Notes under the pieces: generated by a model
What the model was told of the DNA's origin: nothing
The model's input: the letters and a program-made list of their open reading frames with translations, nothing else
Database searches by the model: none
Source of the DNA: Branchiostoma floridae
Lineage: Eukaryota; Chordata; Leptocardii; Amphioxiformes; Branchiostomatidae
Reading direction: 5' to 3'
DNA length: 64,000 bases
Assembly (NCBI RefSeq): GCF_000003815.2
Contig: NC_049982.1
Span: 1,843,434 to 1,907,433, forward strand
Translations under genes and position numbers: made by a program
Shown: in pieces, positions 43,576 to 57,320 of the stretch
Position numbering within the stretch: the stretch's first letter is position 1
Layout of the letters: every line of letters begins with the position of its first letter

Positions 43576-43647
43576 GTACACAATAAAGGAGGATGCAGAA
43601 CTAAACCCCGCGGTATCATATTCCAAACCCGACCCAATAAACTATTG

Positions 43648-43935
43648 AATCATAGAGCGTGTACACGGAAGAATGATGTGTTAATCATCGGGTTGTTTTA
43701 GAACGCTCGGAAATGGATGGATGTGCCCTATAATAAGTAGGTGACATTCACACGTACACACCTCCATGTACGTCCCGACATTCACAGGTGCACACCTGAA
43801 TCATAGAGGCTGTATACATACGAATGATGAGTTAATCATCGGGTTGTTTTAGAACGCTCGGAAATGGATAGATGTGCCCTACAGTAACTAGGTGACTTTC
43901 ACAGGAACACACCTCCCTGTACGTACCGACGTGTC
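43648..43935. repeat. 150-bp tandem duplication
   Basis: Both units contain ttaatcatcgggttgtttta and gaacgctcggaaatggat; offset 150 bp. Confidence 0.85.
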
Positions 43936-43939
43936 GCAC

Positions 43940-46900
43940 AGGAAAGGGCTAATCCGAAAACTGATGCCTCATGACACCGACTATGATTATCATAAAGAAG
44001 AAATTAGTAACATTGATAAGATCATCCATGGGAATAACGGAGCATTTTCAAGCCCTGCAAACCTGTTACGGTCGGGTAGTATATATTGGCATCCTTTAGA
44101 AACAAACCGTTGGACAAGATCATCTGTCTTTGACTTTGGGTGACACCAGCGCTAGTGCGGCGTACATGCAAAAACGTTACATCGTTCCGCGAATTTTTTT
44201 CTCAGATTGTGTCATAAAGAACTCACAAAACAATTCCACGAACGATTTCTGTCCATCAAAATGCTTTTAGTCTAATCCTACATCTGACGTCTGGACCTCT
44301 CAAACACATATTATCCTCGATGGAGATTTAAGATAAGCATAGAAATAACTCGCGTCGTGCCCTGTGTTGAGTATATGTGCCCATCTACAACGAACAAATC
44401 AACGCAACGCACTCAAAACTGACTGAAAAACGTCTTCTGCTGTGCCGATAAACAACTCAGAAAAAACAGGATGAAAGCTTGCCATAGAGGATGCTCAGAT
44501 AGAAATGACGCATTGTTACAGCTGTGCTTTTTAATTGCACAAAAGTTGATGAAAAGTAAAACTGAAAGCTCCATAAGATTTTGATAATGTCGCCAATCTA
44601 AATGGTAATTTCTCTCGTTAGAAACGTTTTCCGGATAATCCGTGGATATTTCGCCACGCAGATTACCGTTAACACATTTCCTGAGTGTGACATGTGGTTA
44701 GTTCTAGCAATTCAAAACTGCCAAGGAGTTGTGCAAACATCGGGACATTTCGGAGTCTGTGAACAAGTTTCGGCAGCCGTTGTTTAGATGTACATTTTTA
44801 AGATTAGATAAAAGACTTACGGCAAACTATACATTCCTTTTGATTTCTTTCATCTTACAAGTTCTCGGTAGAAATAGATTGTACGACACAATAAATCACA
44901 CGTACGTTCATGGAAAAAAAATAATACTATAAAGCTCACGGCCCTCCAGCACACGGAAGTGAAGAAGATGGAATTGTGTTCACTCCAAGCGGACAAGCCT
45001 CCGGAAGAGATAAACCTCAAGGCAAATGGTTATGGATATTCAATCGGATTTCTGCATTTAGATTATACTTAAGTACATTAAGGAGCTTTGAGGTTCATAT
45101 TGCTCGGACGGATTGAATAGATACCATCAGAGATAGCCCAATGTAATAGATGAACGGTCCGTCTGTAAGAACCCTCGCATTTACGCGAGTCTCTGTACTT
45201 CCCGTAGGTCCGTGAAAGGGGATAGGATCTGACCAGGAGCAGCCATTTCAATGAGCCATTCGACCATGAAACATCCCTTAAGTGTTTCCGTGCCAGCTTC
45301 CGCTGCAGATGAAGAGGGACTCTCTATCTGTGAAGATGCCGAAAAATTGTGAAGAACTCCACGACGAAGACCTCTTCTGACCGACCGTGTAGGTTCGTTT
45401 TCTTATGAGGGGGAGGGGGCAATCTGCCTAGTGTGCAGAAGATGCGGTTCCTCAGAGATTCAAATATTCCACTTCTATCAAGAGGACCTTGTGTCAAATA
45501 AGTTTCGATACGACGAGTTTTCTTCTCTTCTCGAAAGCTTCTGATAGGTCACTTCAAAGATCAAAGGAGACCCGGCGTTTTGTCTGCACGCGAAGCAGCA
45601 GTAAAGAGGGTTGCCCTTCTCCGATGTAAATGAATTCTGGCGGGTTAATAAGCAATAAATATTCCACCTCGTATTTCTGAGAGACAAAGAGGAGCAGAGT
45701 TAAGGGCCGTTTCGTGTCGACATCAGCTCCGTCAGGCGTTCGCTGCAAAATGGAATTTCTTTTGCGTCGCTGACTGTCCCAAAATATACTCCTTTATAGT
45801 CCTTACGGAAAGGTTGTTTGAATAACACTGCAGCATGCATGGATGGATACATACAATACTATTCCCATGTACAAGTATCACACATTTCAATGGGACTTTA
45901 GTGATAACGCTTGTAATGCAACCGCAACTTAAATGTTGATAAATAACTGTCATAACTTGCGTGTTACGGACCCTCGTAAAGACAGTGTCAATGTAATATC
46001 TAAGTACCCGTAAATAGTGTAGATAGAAAACTTGAAACGTGCCAAAATGGGGCATTTACTAAATTGTCTAAGACTCCATCCACCAATTAAAGATGCATGA
46101 TATTGTTGTGTGTTGTGTGGAAACTCTCCTTTAGTATGTGGAATGGTAGGACCGGGTGTGGGGGGGGGAGAGAAGGAAAGCAAGTCAGGCAGGAGTCTGG
46201 GTGAGAGATCCAGGAGGCGAGAGGGAGTAAGGGGTAAGTTGGCCATGTGACGAGAGAAGAATGATAAAATGCACACATATCTAGACCGGGTGTCTTGTAA
46301 ACTTGACTGAGAACCTTACAGATATAAACAGGTCACACTAGCAGAGTGTGCCAGAGACGTTCATGTGGCTCTCCTTTTATCACTCCCATCTGCTCACCCA
46401 AGACTACAGGTCACATACGTAGATAAAAAAAGTAGCCTCTAGTTAGCAAGCTTATGATTTGGGCTTTTATAAATAGGGGCTTAGCAAATGCTGCTCAAGA
46501 TACTCGAGCAACTGGATATGGCTTGGGAAACGGTTAGACGTTTCAACTGGAATCCACCAGTTTTCGTCAGTGACACTGAAGTGATCTGAAAGAAACAGCT
46601 TTTTTATACTCTGACTTTTTATCAAGTACTGCTTTCTGACTGTATGTTAGCTCCTCGCTATGTACGATGGGAAATGGACCGTGTCTTTCACGCCCCCAAA
46701 CTGTCCAATAACATGTCAGGCAGGGTCAATGACCTCCTGACCTTTAGGTCCTAACGACGGATCACTAACCCGTGAGCCTAACGCGTGACATGACCCTGTA
46801 CTGCTCTAGCCATTAACTCCCAACACGGCGATACCAACCATGTCACAGGAACGTAACCGTAATACTATATAAGGTTACGGTATATAGCAGAGTAGATTCA

Positions 46901-47230
46901 TTCCTCAAGCTACCGACATCTTGCACACTGCAGTCGTCCCTCAGAAAGACATCTGGAGCCGCATAGTTCAAGTTTTGAACTTTTACTCAGCCTGTCGGCC
47001 AATAAGGTTACGGTTACTGCGCAGAGCAAAGCATATCAGCTGGAAAGAATCTGTATATCCATCAAGACCATCTACGGTAATCTTCCCTGAGTATCCCACA
47101 GGCAGAGGCGTGTCCAGTTTGCAGATCACTTGTCGTCGCGCAAGTGAAGAAGTGATCTCTTCACTCCTCTCTTGAGGAGATAAAGAGGAAAGACCTTCTC
47201 GTGAAAGCTCACCTACCCAGCAACCATTTC
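43940..47230. other. No supported gene
   Basis: AT-rich DNA with a purine-rich stretch at ~46139-46230 and a dispersed-repeat piece at 46500-46580. ORFs on both strands lack recognisable domains or convincing splice structure. Confidence 0.4.
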
Positions 47231-47234
47231 CAGA

Positions 47235-47345
47235 GACACCGGGATTGACACTGAGGACTTGGGAACAGCTATAAAAGACCGAGTGCTGTGGAGAGAGGTT
47301 GTGCAACGCCTTACCCCGCCCGCCAGGGACGACAGATGATGATGA
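47235..47345 (+). mobile_element. Possible LINE ORF C-terminus with TGATGA tail
   Basis: With one frameshift, the plus strand reads TWEQL, then KDRVLWREVVQRLTPPARDD and a stop inside a gatgatgatgat tail. This resembles the last residues and tandem 3' tail of some non-LTR elements. Confidence 0.4.
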
Positions 47346-48586
47346 TATAAGGTTAATATTCCGTATGCAAGTTCTGTGAGACAGATCGCATCAGTGGTCG
47401 TTATTCTAATGCCATGTTTGACAAAGAAAGCAGAAGAGTAATCCAGACGTATTAGCTATTATACGTTTTGATGACACGTTATTGGCGGTATGCGCATTAC
47501 AGTCTGGGTACGTGCTCTGTGCAGTGTTACACGGGATGATCGTAACGACATGATAAAGCTGTGTTTATTCCCATATTGCTAGATAGGCGTGGGTACCAAG
47601 ACAGAAAATTCATGTTCCTTATAATAAAGAATGTCATTCCTGCAAATCCAAGGACAAGTCGTCCTTCTCTCTCCCTCTGCGACAAAGTTACACCCAAGGA
47701 CGGACCATCCTAGTTTTCCCCGCTGGGATATATGTATACGGAGTTAATCATCCTTATCAACACTTCGCCTCATCAAACTCAAGGTGACCGCAACACGTTT
47801 CACTTTTAGGTCGTTCACATTACTCAATAGCCATTATTTTCCAATAAAGGTAATTAATATCGGTACGACAGGTCAAGTGGTAAAGATTGAAATCGATTTT
47901 TAGGAAGTAAAATATTTCTGTTTTTAAATGGAGCAAAACAGAATGAACGGGACCTGCGGACCAGAATCAATGGAAAGACATACTAACATGAAAAAAATAA
48001 GAGCATGAAATAGTCCTTTGACTTTTCATTACCCGGCTTTGTTCTTCATTTGAGTAGCAACAACAAAATACAATGTAAAGCTGGTGTTGTAAACATAATA
48101 TACTCTGGCATCGTTGACCAGGACCAACCACGCATCAAACGCTGTGCAGATGATTGATAAAATGCAGTCAAACAGGCTTAGCCTGACCGTCACCTTATTC
48201 AGATCGCCAGTCTGTGGATTCGCCAAATTGTGAACCAGAAAGACAAATCACGGACCACGTCGTTAGGTATGAAGTCGCCTCTCCCGTGCTGAAGCTTAAC
48301 CCAGTTTCCTAATCATCAACGGCTAAACAGACAAGTCAGGGTGCAGTGGCCCAACAGGCAACCTTAGCGAGACCCTTTGAAGCAGTCTCTGGAGTCATTT
48401 TTGTCCCAGGCGACACCGATAGACACCATGTTTGATCTGTTAACTCATGTAGCTGTGCCGCATACTTAGAGCCAAGAAAAGGTTCTAGCTGCGGAAATTT
48501 AATTGAATGACACCCTCTCAAATTGTACTTGAACCTATAGTATTGACAGAGGAAGCAATTAGGGGTTGGATTGTCAGTATTAAATA

Positions 48587-48665
48587 CTCTCTCTGAGTCT
48601 CTCTCTGTCTCTTTCTCTAATATATTTCTTACATGTCAGAAGTTCAATTTCCAGTCTCTCTCTCT
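48587..48665. repeat. CT-rich microsatellite
   Basis: Runs of ctctctgagtctctctctgt and tctctctctt. Confidence 0.75.
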
Positions 48666-48914
48666 TATACGCCAATGCATCATCATGACATTTGCTATTA
48701 GAGTCCAGTCCGCATTTCACAGCCGGTCAACAAAAGTTTAACAGCAAACTGACATCTTGACCGGCGGTAGATTGTTGGCGAGACGCAGGCATCGACATGC
48801 ATTTTTGAACATTTGTCAAAATGAGCAAAAATTCCACCCAAAAAGGGACCAAGTCGGTACCTAAATATTTGTTGGTCCAACATTTCAGAAAATCATCCAT
48901 CCGTCACTACAGGG

Positions 48915-49070
48915 TCTCGCCCTGATGTTCCCGTTGACACCACCAGCAATTTGTTCTGGTACGTTTGCCCGGCAATGTCAGGGTCGGACGGCCTGGGCGC
49001 TGGGGAAAGTGGTCATACCTCGATAGCGATTCCCTATTATCTAAAATTGCTTTTCGTCGCCATTAGATTT
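48915..49070 (-). mobile_element. Possible piggyBac-type transposase C-terminal remnant
   Basis: On the minus strand: AILDNRESLSRYDHFPQRPG, then KRTRTNCWWCQREHQGETL and a stop. The HFP ... R-x-x-C-x-x-C layout resembles the end of the piggyBac DDE domain leading into its cysteine-rich tail. Too short for certainty. Confidence 0.4.
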
Positions 49071-49815
49071 ATCTCTGACTCAAACTATTTCGGAACGGTG
49101 AGTTGAAATGATTGTTCCTGGCAAATCGTCAAAATAATCCAGACCTACCCTTTATAAATCTGATTAGGCCTGACGAAACCTGTAATTTGTCATCTTCAAT
49201 TGGATGTAGAAAGTAATCCAAAACCACACGATCAACCATATAAATTTAGTACCCTTGACATTCATATAGTACCATTGACACTCACTTATACAGTCTCGTA
49301 TAGAGAACATTACGCTATGAACGTCTACAGAACCTTCGCCAAGAAGGCTATACTTTCCATATGTTGAGCTGTGTGTCTGTGTGTCAACAGTATAATTAGA
49401 GAAGCCTTGAGTGGATCATTATGATAATTAGTAGGCTGGTACGGTTCGGGAAATGAAGGCCAAGCTCGATAAAGGTCTGTCTAAAGTACTGCTACTTGTG
49501 CTATCTGGCTATCAAAGATGATCAAATGAGACACTGGATGCCAATGAGGAACTTATTTTGCCTAATCAATGGAAGAATCAATATGATTATTCGCTAGAAG
49601 AGATGAACTTCATTTGGCGAATGTATGAGGTCGTGGAACTCAACTCTAGTTGCCTATAATATCGAGTTCACTATCACCAGTACATATTTTGACAGTTGGT
49701 CACTAATGGAATGTTAAATATATTTACATACCGATCTTTGTACAGCATTTAGGGTGAATTTCAGTAGTCTTCCTTTTATTTCTGCATTGAAGTTGACACT
49801 GGCCCCTTTTAAGCT

Positions 49816-50112
49816 ATGGGGACAACCAACCGTACGTACAATTTGTCCGTACGTGTTTTTTTTTTGGGGGGGGGGGCACGTCCGCTACATATTACTGAAA
49901 ACATTCAGGATGTACAGGGCAGGCGCGTCGCCCGTACTGGCACGTTTGGATGGCGAATCCGCAGCCCGATGGCACACAAAGATTTGCTTGCACCTAAAGT
50001 TCTACGGCGTGTCTGTGTGCTCCAAAATCCGTCGGATTCCCTACGAGTTAGTACGGAGGCGGTACTTACCATTAACGGATCCCAAAAGATTGCCCACGTT
50101 TTGGCACAATGT
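49816..50112. mobile_element. TIR element family C, copy 2 (decayed ends)
   Basis: Long similarity to 24145-24467: gtacaatttgtccgtacgtg, gcgaatccgcagcccgatgg, ctccaaaatccgtcggattc. Terminal ctaagggcacaac is degraded. Confidence 0.7.
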
Positions 50113-50119
50113 GCGTGTA

Positions 50120-52360
50120 CCTACGTGGATGGATGCGTTAGATGATATAAATTGACTCTGTTGACAAATGGAGTCTAGCGATCTCGAGAAGACCCTCGTT
50201 TCAAGCTCCAATTTCATCAGCACGAGCTTACATCAGGCTCAACTCCCAAGAATTCAATTTGCGGTTCTGTTATCCATTGGAAGCCATTTCAGAAAACGAA
50301 GCCACCTCTCCATGAAGAATCATCCGTATTGATTACCTAGATAAGGCTACCATGTCTCATTAACGATTAGTTCTTGACTTGCACTTCCTGCGACTCAGGC
50401 ATGTTTTGCATTTGCAAACAAACGTCTTGTCATTCACAAGCTGTCACCCCAAATAACTGGGTTCACAACAGACTTCAGAAGATCCGCACGCACCTAAAAT
50501 GTTCAGGAGAGTTCTGGGTGTGGGGGGATCGGGTGCCATATAAGGACATGGAACTCTATATCTATGACGACCTCCCTAGACTGTTTTAAAAAATCAGGCT
50601 AACGCGCATGGGATTCTCTGACCGCTTGGTAAGGCACCCTAAACAGGTGACAAGCAAGTTGGGGACCAATCCTTGACAACTAAACAACCCTTAGTAGGAA
50701 TCCTTAAGTTAGTCACTGCACTGAGCAGCCAGCGCAACAGGACTCAGATCACTGGTGGAGGACTCGAAGGAATGGTGTCGATTGTTGAAGGACCCAGCCG
50801 GCCTCTCCAGCAGGCATCTGATTGTAAGGATGTCATCGCCTGACTGACTGACTGACAAGTTCTGTGGTCCCTTGAGTCACGGCCTGCCCAGGGCCATCAG
50901 AGGAAATATACTCCAAAATCCCTGACTTAAGCCTACCGGTCGATATGGAGTCGACTTGGGATGCGTGTTGAGTTGTCCACGAAATGACTTGCAATTTCCC
51001 TTGACTTAACGACTTAGCGCAGCCACATTAAGATGTATTTGTTTCAACAGGGATAAACAACAGAATTCAGCTTGTATTGCAAGCCATGTCAGTACAAGTG
51101 ACATGCCTCCTTTAACAAATGATATACCTTTTGTTCAAAGTTGTAATATGAATATCGTGCAATCATTCAACGATGATTGCATTATTGGGAAAGAAAAGAT
51201 TTCCCAAATGAGCACACCTAGCCTGTATAAATCAATAAAAGCGACAGCTAAGAAAACTTGCTCCAATACATGGCTCACTTTACACCGCATTCCTTTCTTA
51301 AACAGTTCAATACTTTTTTCCTGCTTTCCTTCCATGTGAACACCGAGTATCAAACTGGAATATACGAGTCGTCACGAAACCAATTTCAAAGTCGGACTTA
51401 TACGCACTCGCTTACTCACACAATCCACTACAAGAGCTAACAAGTATATACGGAAAATTGTTGCTCGACAATCATTAACCATTCCACGCTCTCAATCAAC
51501 AGCTCCGCCATTTATTAGTTTCTAAAGCCACCGGCGATTCATTTTCCACCGCAGTCCAATCATGAGGGCAGAGCTCTAATTGAATAGTGGTAATCCATTG
51601 GGCGGAGAAGTGATGTTTTCGTCAGGAGAGTTTCTTGCAGAACTCCTTCGGCCGAAAACATTGCTCGTCATATCTTCATGATCAGTTCGTTTTCATGCGT
51701 TGTTTAGTTTGTTGTTGCTATTAAACATCAATAGAACTGGCGTTGAGTCTAGCTATTAATTAATTATTTCATTTATTGATTAGCTTTATTCTATGTGTCA
51801 TACGTTTATTTGCTTGGTGTGTGTTCTTATTGTATTCTTATTAACGACTCATTCTCATTGCATCTAAAGTTTTTAGCTCCTATCGACGTTTGGATCGAGT
51901 TGACGCAAACTGAATTGCTGAATCAGCATGCGTTTGGCATGAAGCCATTTTATCTACGGCTGCCGCAGCAGAAGCCGTCCGCGGTCGTCTAGTTAGTGGC
52001 TGAAATCGTGTCGTATTTCTTTAATGGAAACCACATGCGAGGAAATTTCAGCACTTTACGTCTCCTAATTAAAGTATACTTCTAAACTTCTGCTACCCCG
52101 AGTTGATGGTTATGTATAGTGAGGCATCACATGATATGAGATTCTATTTATGGTGTTATTCATGGCATTTTGAACCCGTAACTACCTGCGCGTAGTGACA
52201 ATCAGTTAACGAGAACCGCGGAAATATTGGAAGCATCCATTTAACTGCAAATTGCCAAGAAAACGGATTACCCTATAGATGGAAATTGCTCAAAGTTTTG
52301 GATAATGACCGGCATTTCAGATTTATATAGCAGACTCTGGCTCATGTAGTTGCTTTCGGC
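50120..52360. other. No supported gene
   Basis: AT-rich DNA with several short ORFs and no recognisable domain. I saw no clear repeat family. Confidence 0.4.
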
Positions 52361-52611
52361 TAGACTCGATTGCAGTCTTCGGAACGGGGCTGGAGTTGGT
52401 TCGTGATTTTCAACGTTGGCTAGGTTCTCTCTTGTGCCGGGAAACGGAGTTTGCCGAGGAAGGGAGTTTGTTGTGATAGCGAGTCGGATGGGGCAGAAAC
52501 TCGCTATCACGGCAAACTCTATTCCACAGCAAACTCCCTTCCTCGGCAAACTCCGTTTCCCGGCACAAGAGAGACCCTAGCCAACGTTAAAAATCTGCAA
52601 TGAAGTCTAGC
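52361..52611. mobile_element. Foldback element, ~110-bp arms
   Basis: Arms share cttgtgccgggaaacggagt and agggagtttg in inverted order around 'cggatggggcaga', and end in ctagactcgattgca / tgcaatgaagtctag. A diverged single arm occurs at 43185-43285 (tcttcggaacggggct, gtgccgggaaagggagtttg). Confidence 0.75.
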
Positions 52612-53097
52612 TTTCGGCAGCGTTATTAAAGAAGTCTGTAAAACTGCGTGCTTCCTCTACACCATTCGTTGATATAATATACCAATCCATTCTCAATTTA
52701 GGTTTGAAATGTATCTCCTGTCCAATTCAATCTGTAATAATGACTATTTTGACCGTCGTGATCTTGTCCAGGTCATAAGTTTGACTTTAGATACCAGAAG
52801 ATTGTTGTTTGGGTGTTAAAGTCTCCGGAGATGAAATGCAGAAGATGAGATGAAGAGTGCAGGTACCAACTGCGATAAACTTGAGAAGACAGCACAGCTG
52901 ACCGTAGTAACGTCTAATAATAAAAATAAAACTATAGCCATACTAGGATAGGAGAGAAGAGCCAAGGTCTAATTTTTTTCCTTGTTTGTTTAAATTTTTG
53001 CCTTTATCCAAACTCGACAGTGCTCTATTTGGCCGTCTGGGCTGCTTTTCATGGAGGTCGAATTGGGACGAGTATCAGGGGTCAATAAGTATTTGAT

Positions 53098-53285
53098 AAC
53101 TCAGAATTTCTATCACTTCCGAATTTCTATCAACTCCGAATTTGTATCAACTCAAAATTTGTATCAGCTCAGAATTTGTATTAACTCAGAATTTGTATTA
53201 ACTCAGAATTTCTATCAACTCTGAATTTCTGTCAACTCAGAATTTCTATCAACTCTGAATTTCTATTAACTCAGAATTTCTACGT
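53098..53285. repeat. 17-bp tandem repeat, ~11 copies
   Basis: Unit close to tcaactcagaatttcta. Confidence 0.9.
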
Positions 53286-53518
53286 CGATCTACCATGTGA
53301 TGTGCTCACGTATAAAACAGATCGTTCTCTCCGTGACACCCAGTACTACATCACGTAGAATATCTATTGATTTATGGTAAGAAAACTAATTAAGTCCTCC
53401 TGGATTGTCCATATGTCAAGTCCGACTATTCCTTAAGCCGTGTTCTTTATGAGTTCCGGGTTTGAGGTCTGGCTCTAAAATATAGTCTCTCCGTTAGATT
53501 GTATAATCACCTAAACTA

Positions 53519-53780
53519 GTGGGACCGCGTAGCGCAGCGGCAGTGTGTTCGGTCCGTGACCGAGAGGTCGCGGGTTCGAATCCGGCTGCCGTGTTGCCGA
53601 TCTTGTGCCCTTGGGAAAGGCACTTTACACGACTATTCGTTACTCAGATGAAAATGAGTACTTAGCTTCGGCTAGGGCGACAGTCGTATTGAGGTAACAT
53701 GAGTGGCGCCGAATGGCAGCTCGCTCCAGACCCTTGAGATTTAACCCCGCCTATTGTAAGCTCCTTGTGATCAGCCCCTG
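53519..53780 (+). mobile_element. tRNA-derived SINE
   Basis: tRNA-like head with A box tagcgcagcgg and B box gggttcgaatcc, then a body with cttgggaaaggcactttaca and aaaatgagtacttagcttcg. The body matches the minus-strand fragment at 57070-57320. Confidence 0.7.
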
Positions 53781-53799
53781 GCTGCAAAAAAGTGAGTAG

Positions 53800-56250
53800 T
53801 CGGCCCACCCAATAATAGATAAGATGTAAGGCACATGAGGCATGCCAATCAATTAAGTAACAAGCGAACAAAATATTCAGAAAGTTATCTTTTCATAAAT
53901 CATTAAAAGGCGCATTAAAGCCATGGTATCGACCGCGGTTTAATTTTGACAGGTTGCTTGAATTGAAATATTTGAGGCCAGGCTGATTTCCAGAGCATGT
54001 TGAACCCTAACATTATGATCGTGCGGAAACACAAGGTTCGGGGTTCGCATTGTGTGATGAATATAAAACCTTTAACTGTTACAGTCAAGACAAATGTCAG
54101 TGTCCCTCTCAGGGCCAGTAGTTTCCGCTGTACATGACAAAATTTGCCTTTAAGCATGCTTGTATCGTGTGCGTTCGATATTGGATAAATCAAGGTTGGG
54201 AATATTTGCGTGATGAAAACATGCTGAAGACCACTTCTGCTGCGGTCTGGTATCACTTGCTGCATGGTTCACTTCAAGTTTTCATCGTCGGTAATAAAGT
54301 GATCGCTTCTGGCGAAGTTCTGAAGGCCACGCGCGTTCCCATGGCAACGTGGCAGCAGATCTGTCATGTCAGCAAAACCCCTACCTTCAAAGGAAAGCGT
54401 CAGGGAATACAGAACTCAATCATGCTTAAACATCGAGTAACTCCATTTTCTGCGATAATCCTCCACATAATTGAATCCCAAATCTGTAAATGTGAAAGGA
54501 AACCAAAATATCAAACCCCTGTGCAATTTAAATGGGATTTGCTGTTTTACATAAACTCGATGAAAATGGCCTTTCTCTGAAGTCAAAGTTATAATACAGA
54601 AAAAAAATTTACCATGCGTAATAAATCATCAAACCGATATGACTATAAAACATTTAAGCCAAAAGTCCTCTTCTCCATGGGGTAATTCAGTTTCCAGGAA
54701 GATTGTTTCCCTTGAACTTCAAAATGTCGCAACTAAACCCAAAAGGCAAAGAACTTTATGTACGTACGGAACTAAACATTGAGCCATTACTGCGTGCAAA
54801 TGCAGAAAACCTTGATTCGGTAGAGTCATTCAGATCTCTTTGCAGATGTAAGGCCTTATAAAGAATGATCAGATATGGCCGTATCGTAGATATGTTTCTT
54901 GCCATTGCCCCCGTAGTTGGTAACTAACGATTTCAAAGCCAATACGCTTGGCATGAGTGAGCAGAATGATCTGCCTGGTAGATGTAAGGTCCCACAGTAC
55001 ATCAGATTTAATGGATTAGCCACGGGCATGGCATTGCCTGTCCCAGCTGAGTCTTCAAAGACAGTCTTCTTCCCCCAAACGTCTTGCAGTTTGCGCTTCG
55101 AATAAGGATGACGAAGGACCTTCAAACTTGACCTGAAGGTCATGATAATCCGTCTTGAGCATAGAAAGGCCTTCAAACATCCCCGAAGACAAAACGAAGG
55201 TAAGACGCTACCAAAAGGTCACGTCCTTCGGGTGCAGGTAACCCCCCGCAGCAGCTGTGGCCGACAGAGCGGAACTCTTTGCCGCAGAACTGAAGGTATA
55301 GATGAGCTTAAGATAGACACCTACATTGCAACGCTTCGACAAAATGCCACTTAGGAGGACTCACAACGGCCATTCGGCCACTTAGGTTGCTATCCTAACG
55401 TCATTAGGCAGTAAGTGTCTGGATACGCGTAATGGGTGAGTCTAGAGAGGAAGATAAGTTGGTAGAGACTGAAGGTGATGGATTTCTGTTCAGCTCAACT
55501 GCAGGAAGAATGGCACCAACCTTTTAGTGTAAGGAACCGGGTAAAACATTGTTAAACCTTGTATTTGAAGCATATTTCTTTTTTTATATACATTGTCTTG
55601 TTTCTTATACAGGTACCTCCTTTGGACATCAGCACATCGACGTTGTAAAGTTTATCTGTACCATTGTTTATTCAGGGAAGCTCAAATGGTCCTGCGGGCC
55701 GCTTCACAAACAAATATTTACAACTCCGAAACTCGCTATATGTATATTTCTTTGGTTATCCAGTATTCGTCCGCGCTGGGATATAAAACCAAATGAGGTA
55801 TTGCTGGCATGGTTTCTGCTAAACAACCTTGATGAGTGTGGTTACCTTTCCCCTAGGCTGTACGAAGATTAGGATAATGATAGTTTGTGTAGCATTCAGG
55901 TCACCAGTTTATGAATATTCATTTTCTGCGGCCTTTAGGCTGTCTCGATACCCAGTTCCATAAAGCATGTACGGGAGTAGAAACTTATCTGTGCCAAAGT
56001 CGTTTGTCTCGGTCGCGCCGTCCCCAGTGCAATTAACCCTGCAGACTGTTGGAGTGGGCGATGACGAATGTTGAGGTACAGCTGATAATCAGAGCCCACA
56101 CAACCCCGCTGGTAACGAACCTGCTTCAGTCTGCAGATAAGCCGAGAACCGACAGGTAACCTCCCGGCGGTGTCAATCTCAGGGAGATACACTTAAACTA
56201 CTGGGGAAAGTTTGGGTAGAACGTCAGCCAAATGTTCTACCTGTCTCCTA
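53800..56250. other. No firmly supported gene
   Basis: Several medium ORFs. On the plus strand an ATG at 54724 (MSQLNPKGKELYVRTELN), an ORF at 55142 with a gtaaga donor-like site, and one at 55611 after ttcttatacag could be exons. Phases and domains give no support, so none is called. Confidence 0.3.
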
Positions 56251-56254
56251 CTAG

Positions 56255-56493
56255 GCCCCCTTTCCAATAGACGGCGATCGCGCCGCGTTCTCACTGCAAC
56301 CTAAATAGGATATGTGTAACGTTCGCTTTCACACTGGATACTAGTATACAAAACGTAAAAGCGTGACTAAGAAGACAAAAAACACACAAAGTGTAAAAAG
56401 ATTCGTTTCTTTTCTATACAATTCGTTAAGGAATACGTCACATCTTAGGTCGCAGAGAGAGCGCGGCGAGAGCGCTGTCCTAGGGGAAAGGCG
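56255..56493. mobile_element. MITE-like family A copy
   Basis: Runs from gccccctttccaatagacgg to gctgtcctaggggaaaggcg, with core gcgtgactaagaagac. One of the best preserved copies. Confidence 0.75.
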
Positions 56494-57069
56494 GTATAAC
56501 GAGCCTCATCTTCCTGCTTCGGTCTGCAGATAAGGCGGGAACAGGCAGGGAACCCCCTGGTGGTGCCAATCTCACGGAGATCCACTTTAGCTACTGGGGA
56601 AAGTTTGGGAATTAAAAACATCAGCCAACTTTTCCGCCCGTCTTCTTATTGATTCTTTCATGGTTACCTCCTGGCTTGAACTGATCGGCCATCGGTCAGT
56701 TGTAGGGCCACAGTTTGTGGACGTGAGGCTTGAGCAGCTTTTGCATGTGGCCGCTTAGTTTTCTAATATGTCATTGGATTTCACAAGAATTTAATACTAC
56801 ACTGAGCAAAAGAAATGTGGGGCAAGAACTGAAGCAATCTATTTGTTAATTTGTCGGCAAATCGTTCACGGTCTTCGTTTTCACGTCAGGTGTGTGTAGA
56901 TTAATAAATGTCCAAGTTGTCTGATTTCATATTCAATACGTTATGCCGACCCTTACATTTCATTACCATTTTGAACTTCCCCTAACATAAAAGTTAAATT
57001 TCATTTTTGACACCTGAAATAACTGTATTTCATATCAGCTTCTTTTATTCAGGTTTACCATATTTGTGG

Positions 57070-57320
57070 AAGGATTGACATAAAAGGTGACTATCACCTT
57101 TGCAAGATTTCAACCCGGAGACCAGACTGTAAGGTTTGATCCACGCACACCGGGAAGGGCCCATACTCTTTTCGATAAGTGCGGGGGGTTCTTTAACGTG
57201 CGTGGGACGTGGCTCTCCCTACACACAGGGCCTCTATTTATCGTCCTATCAGAGGGGCGGCCCTAGTCGAAGCTAGGTACTCATTTTTACTTGAGTAAAG
57301 TGAGGAAAGTCGTGTAAAAT
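57070..57320 (-). mobile_element. SINE-body fragment
   Basis: On the minus strand, ttttacacgactttcctcac and aaaatgagtacctagcttcg match the body of the SINE at 53519. A B-box-like ggatcaaacc lies at the far end. The head is degenerate. Confidence 0.5.

Noticed and set aside
43143-43637. 164-codon minus-strand ORF
   Set aside because: It runs through a tRNA-derived SINE and a foldback-arm relic; the peptide is repeat sequence read in one frame.
46855-46920. TATA-box-like ctatataagg on the plus strand
   Set aside because: Such a word is expected by chance in AT-rich DNA, and no gene follows it.
53519-53595. Possible functional tRNA gene
   Set aside because: A and B boxes are present, but the ends do not form an acceptor stem and a SINE body follows.
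54134-54580. 148-codon plus-strand ORF
   Set aside because: No recognisable domain, AT-rich composition like its surroundings, and no convincing splice context.
54724-55872. Possible plus-strand gene: ATG at 54724, donor-like gtaaga near 55200, acceptor-like ttcttatacag near 55610
   Set aside because: The pieces cannot be joined into one supported frame and no family is recognised.
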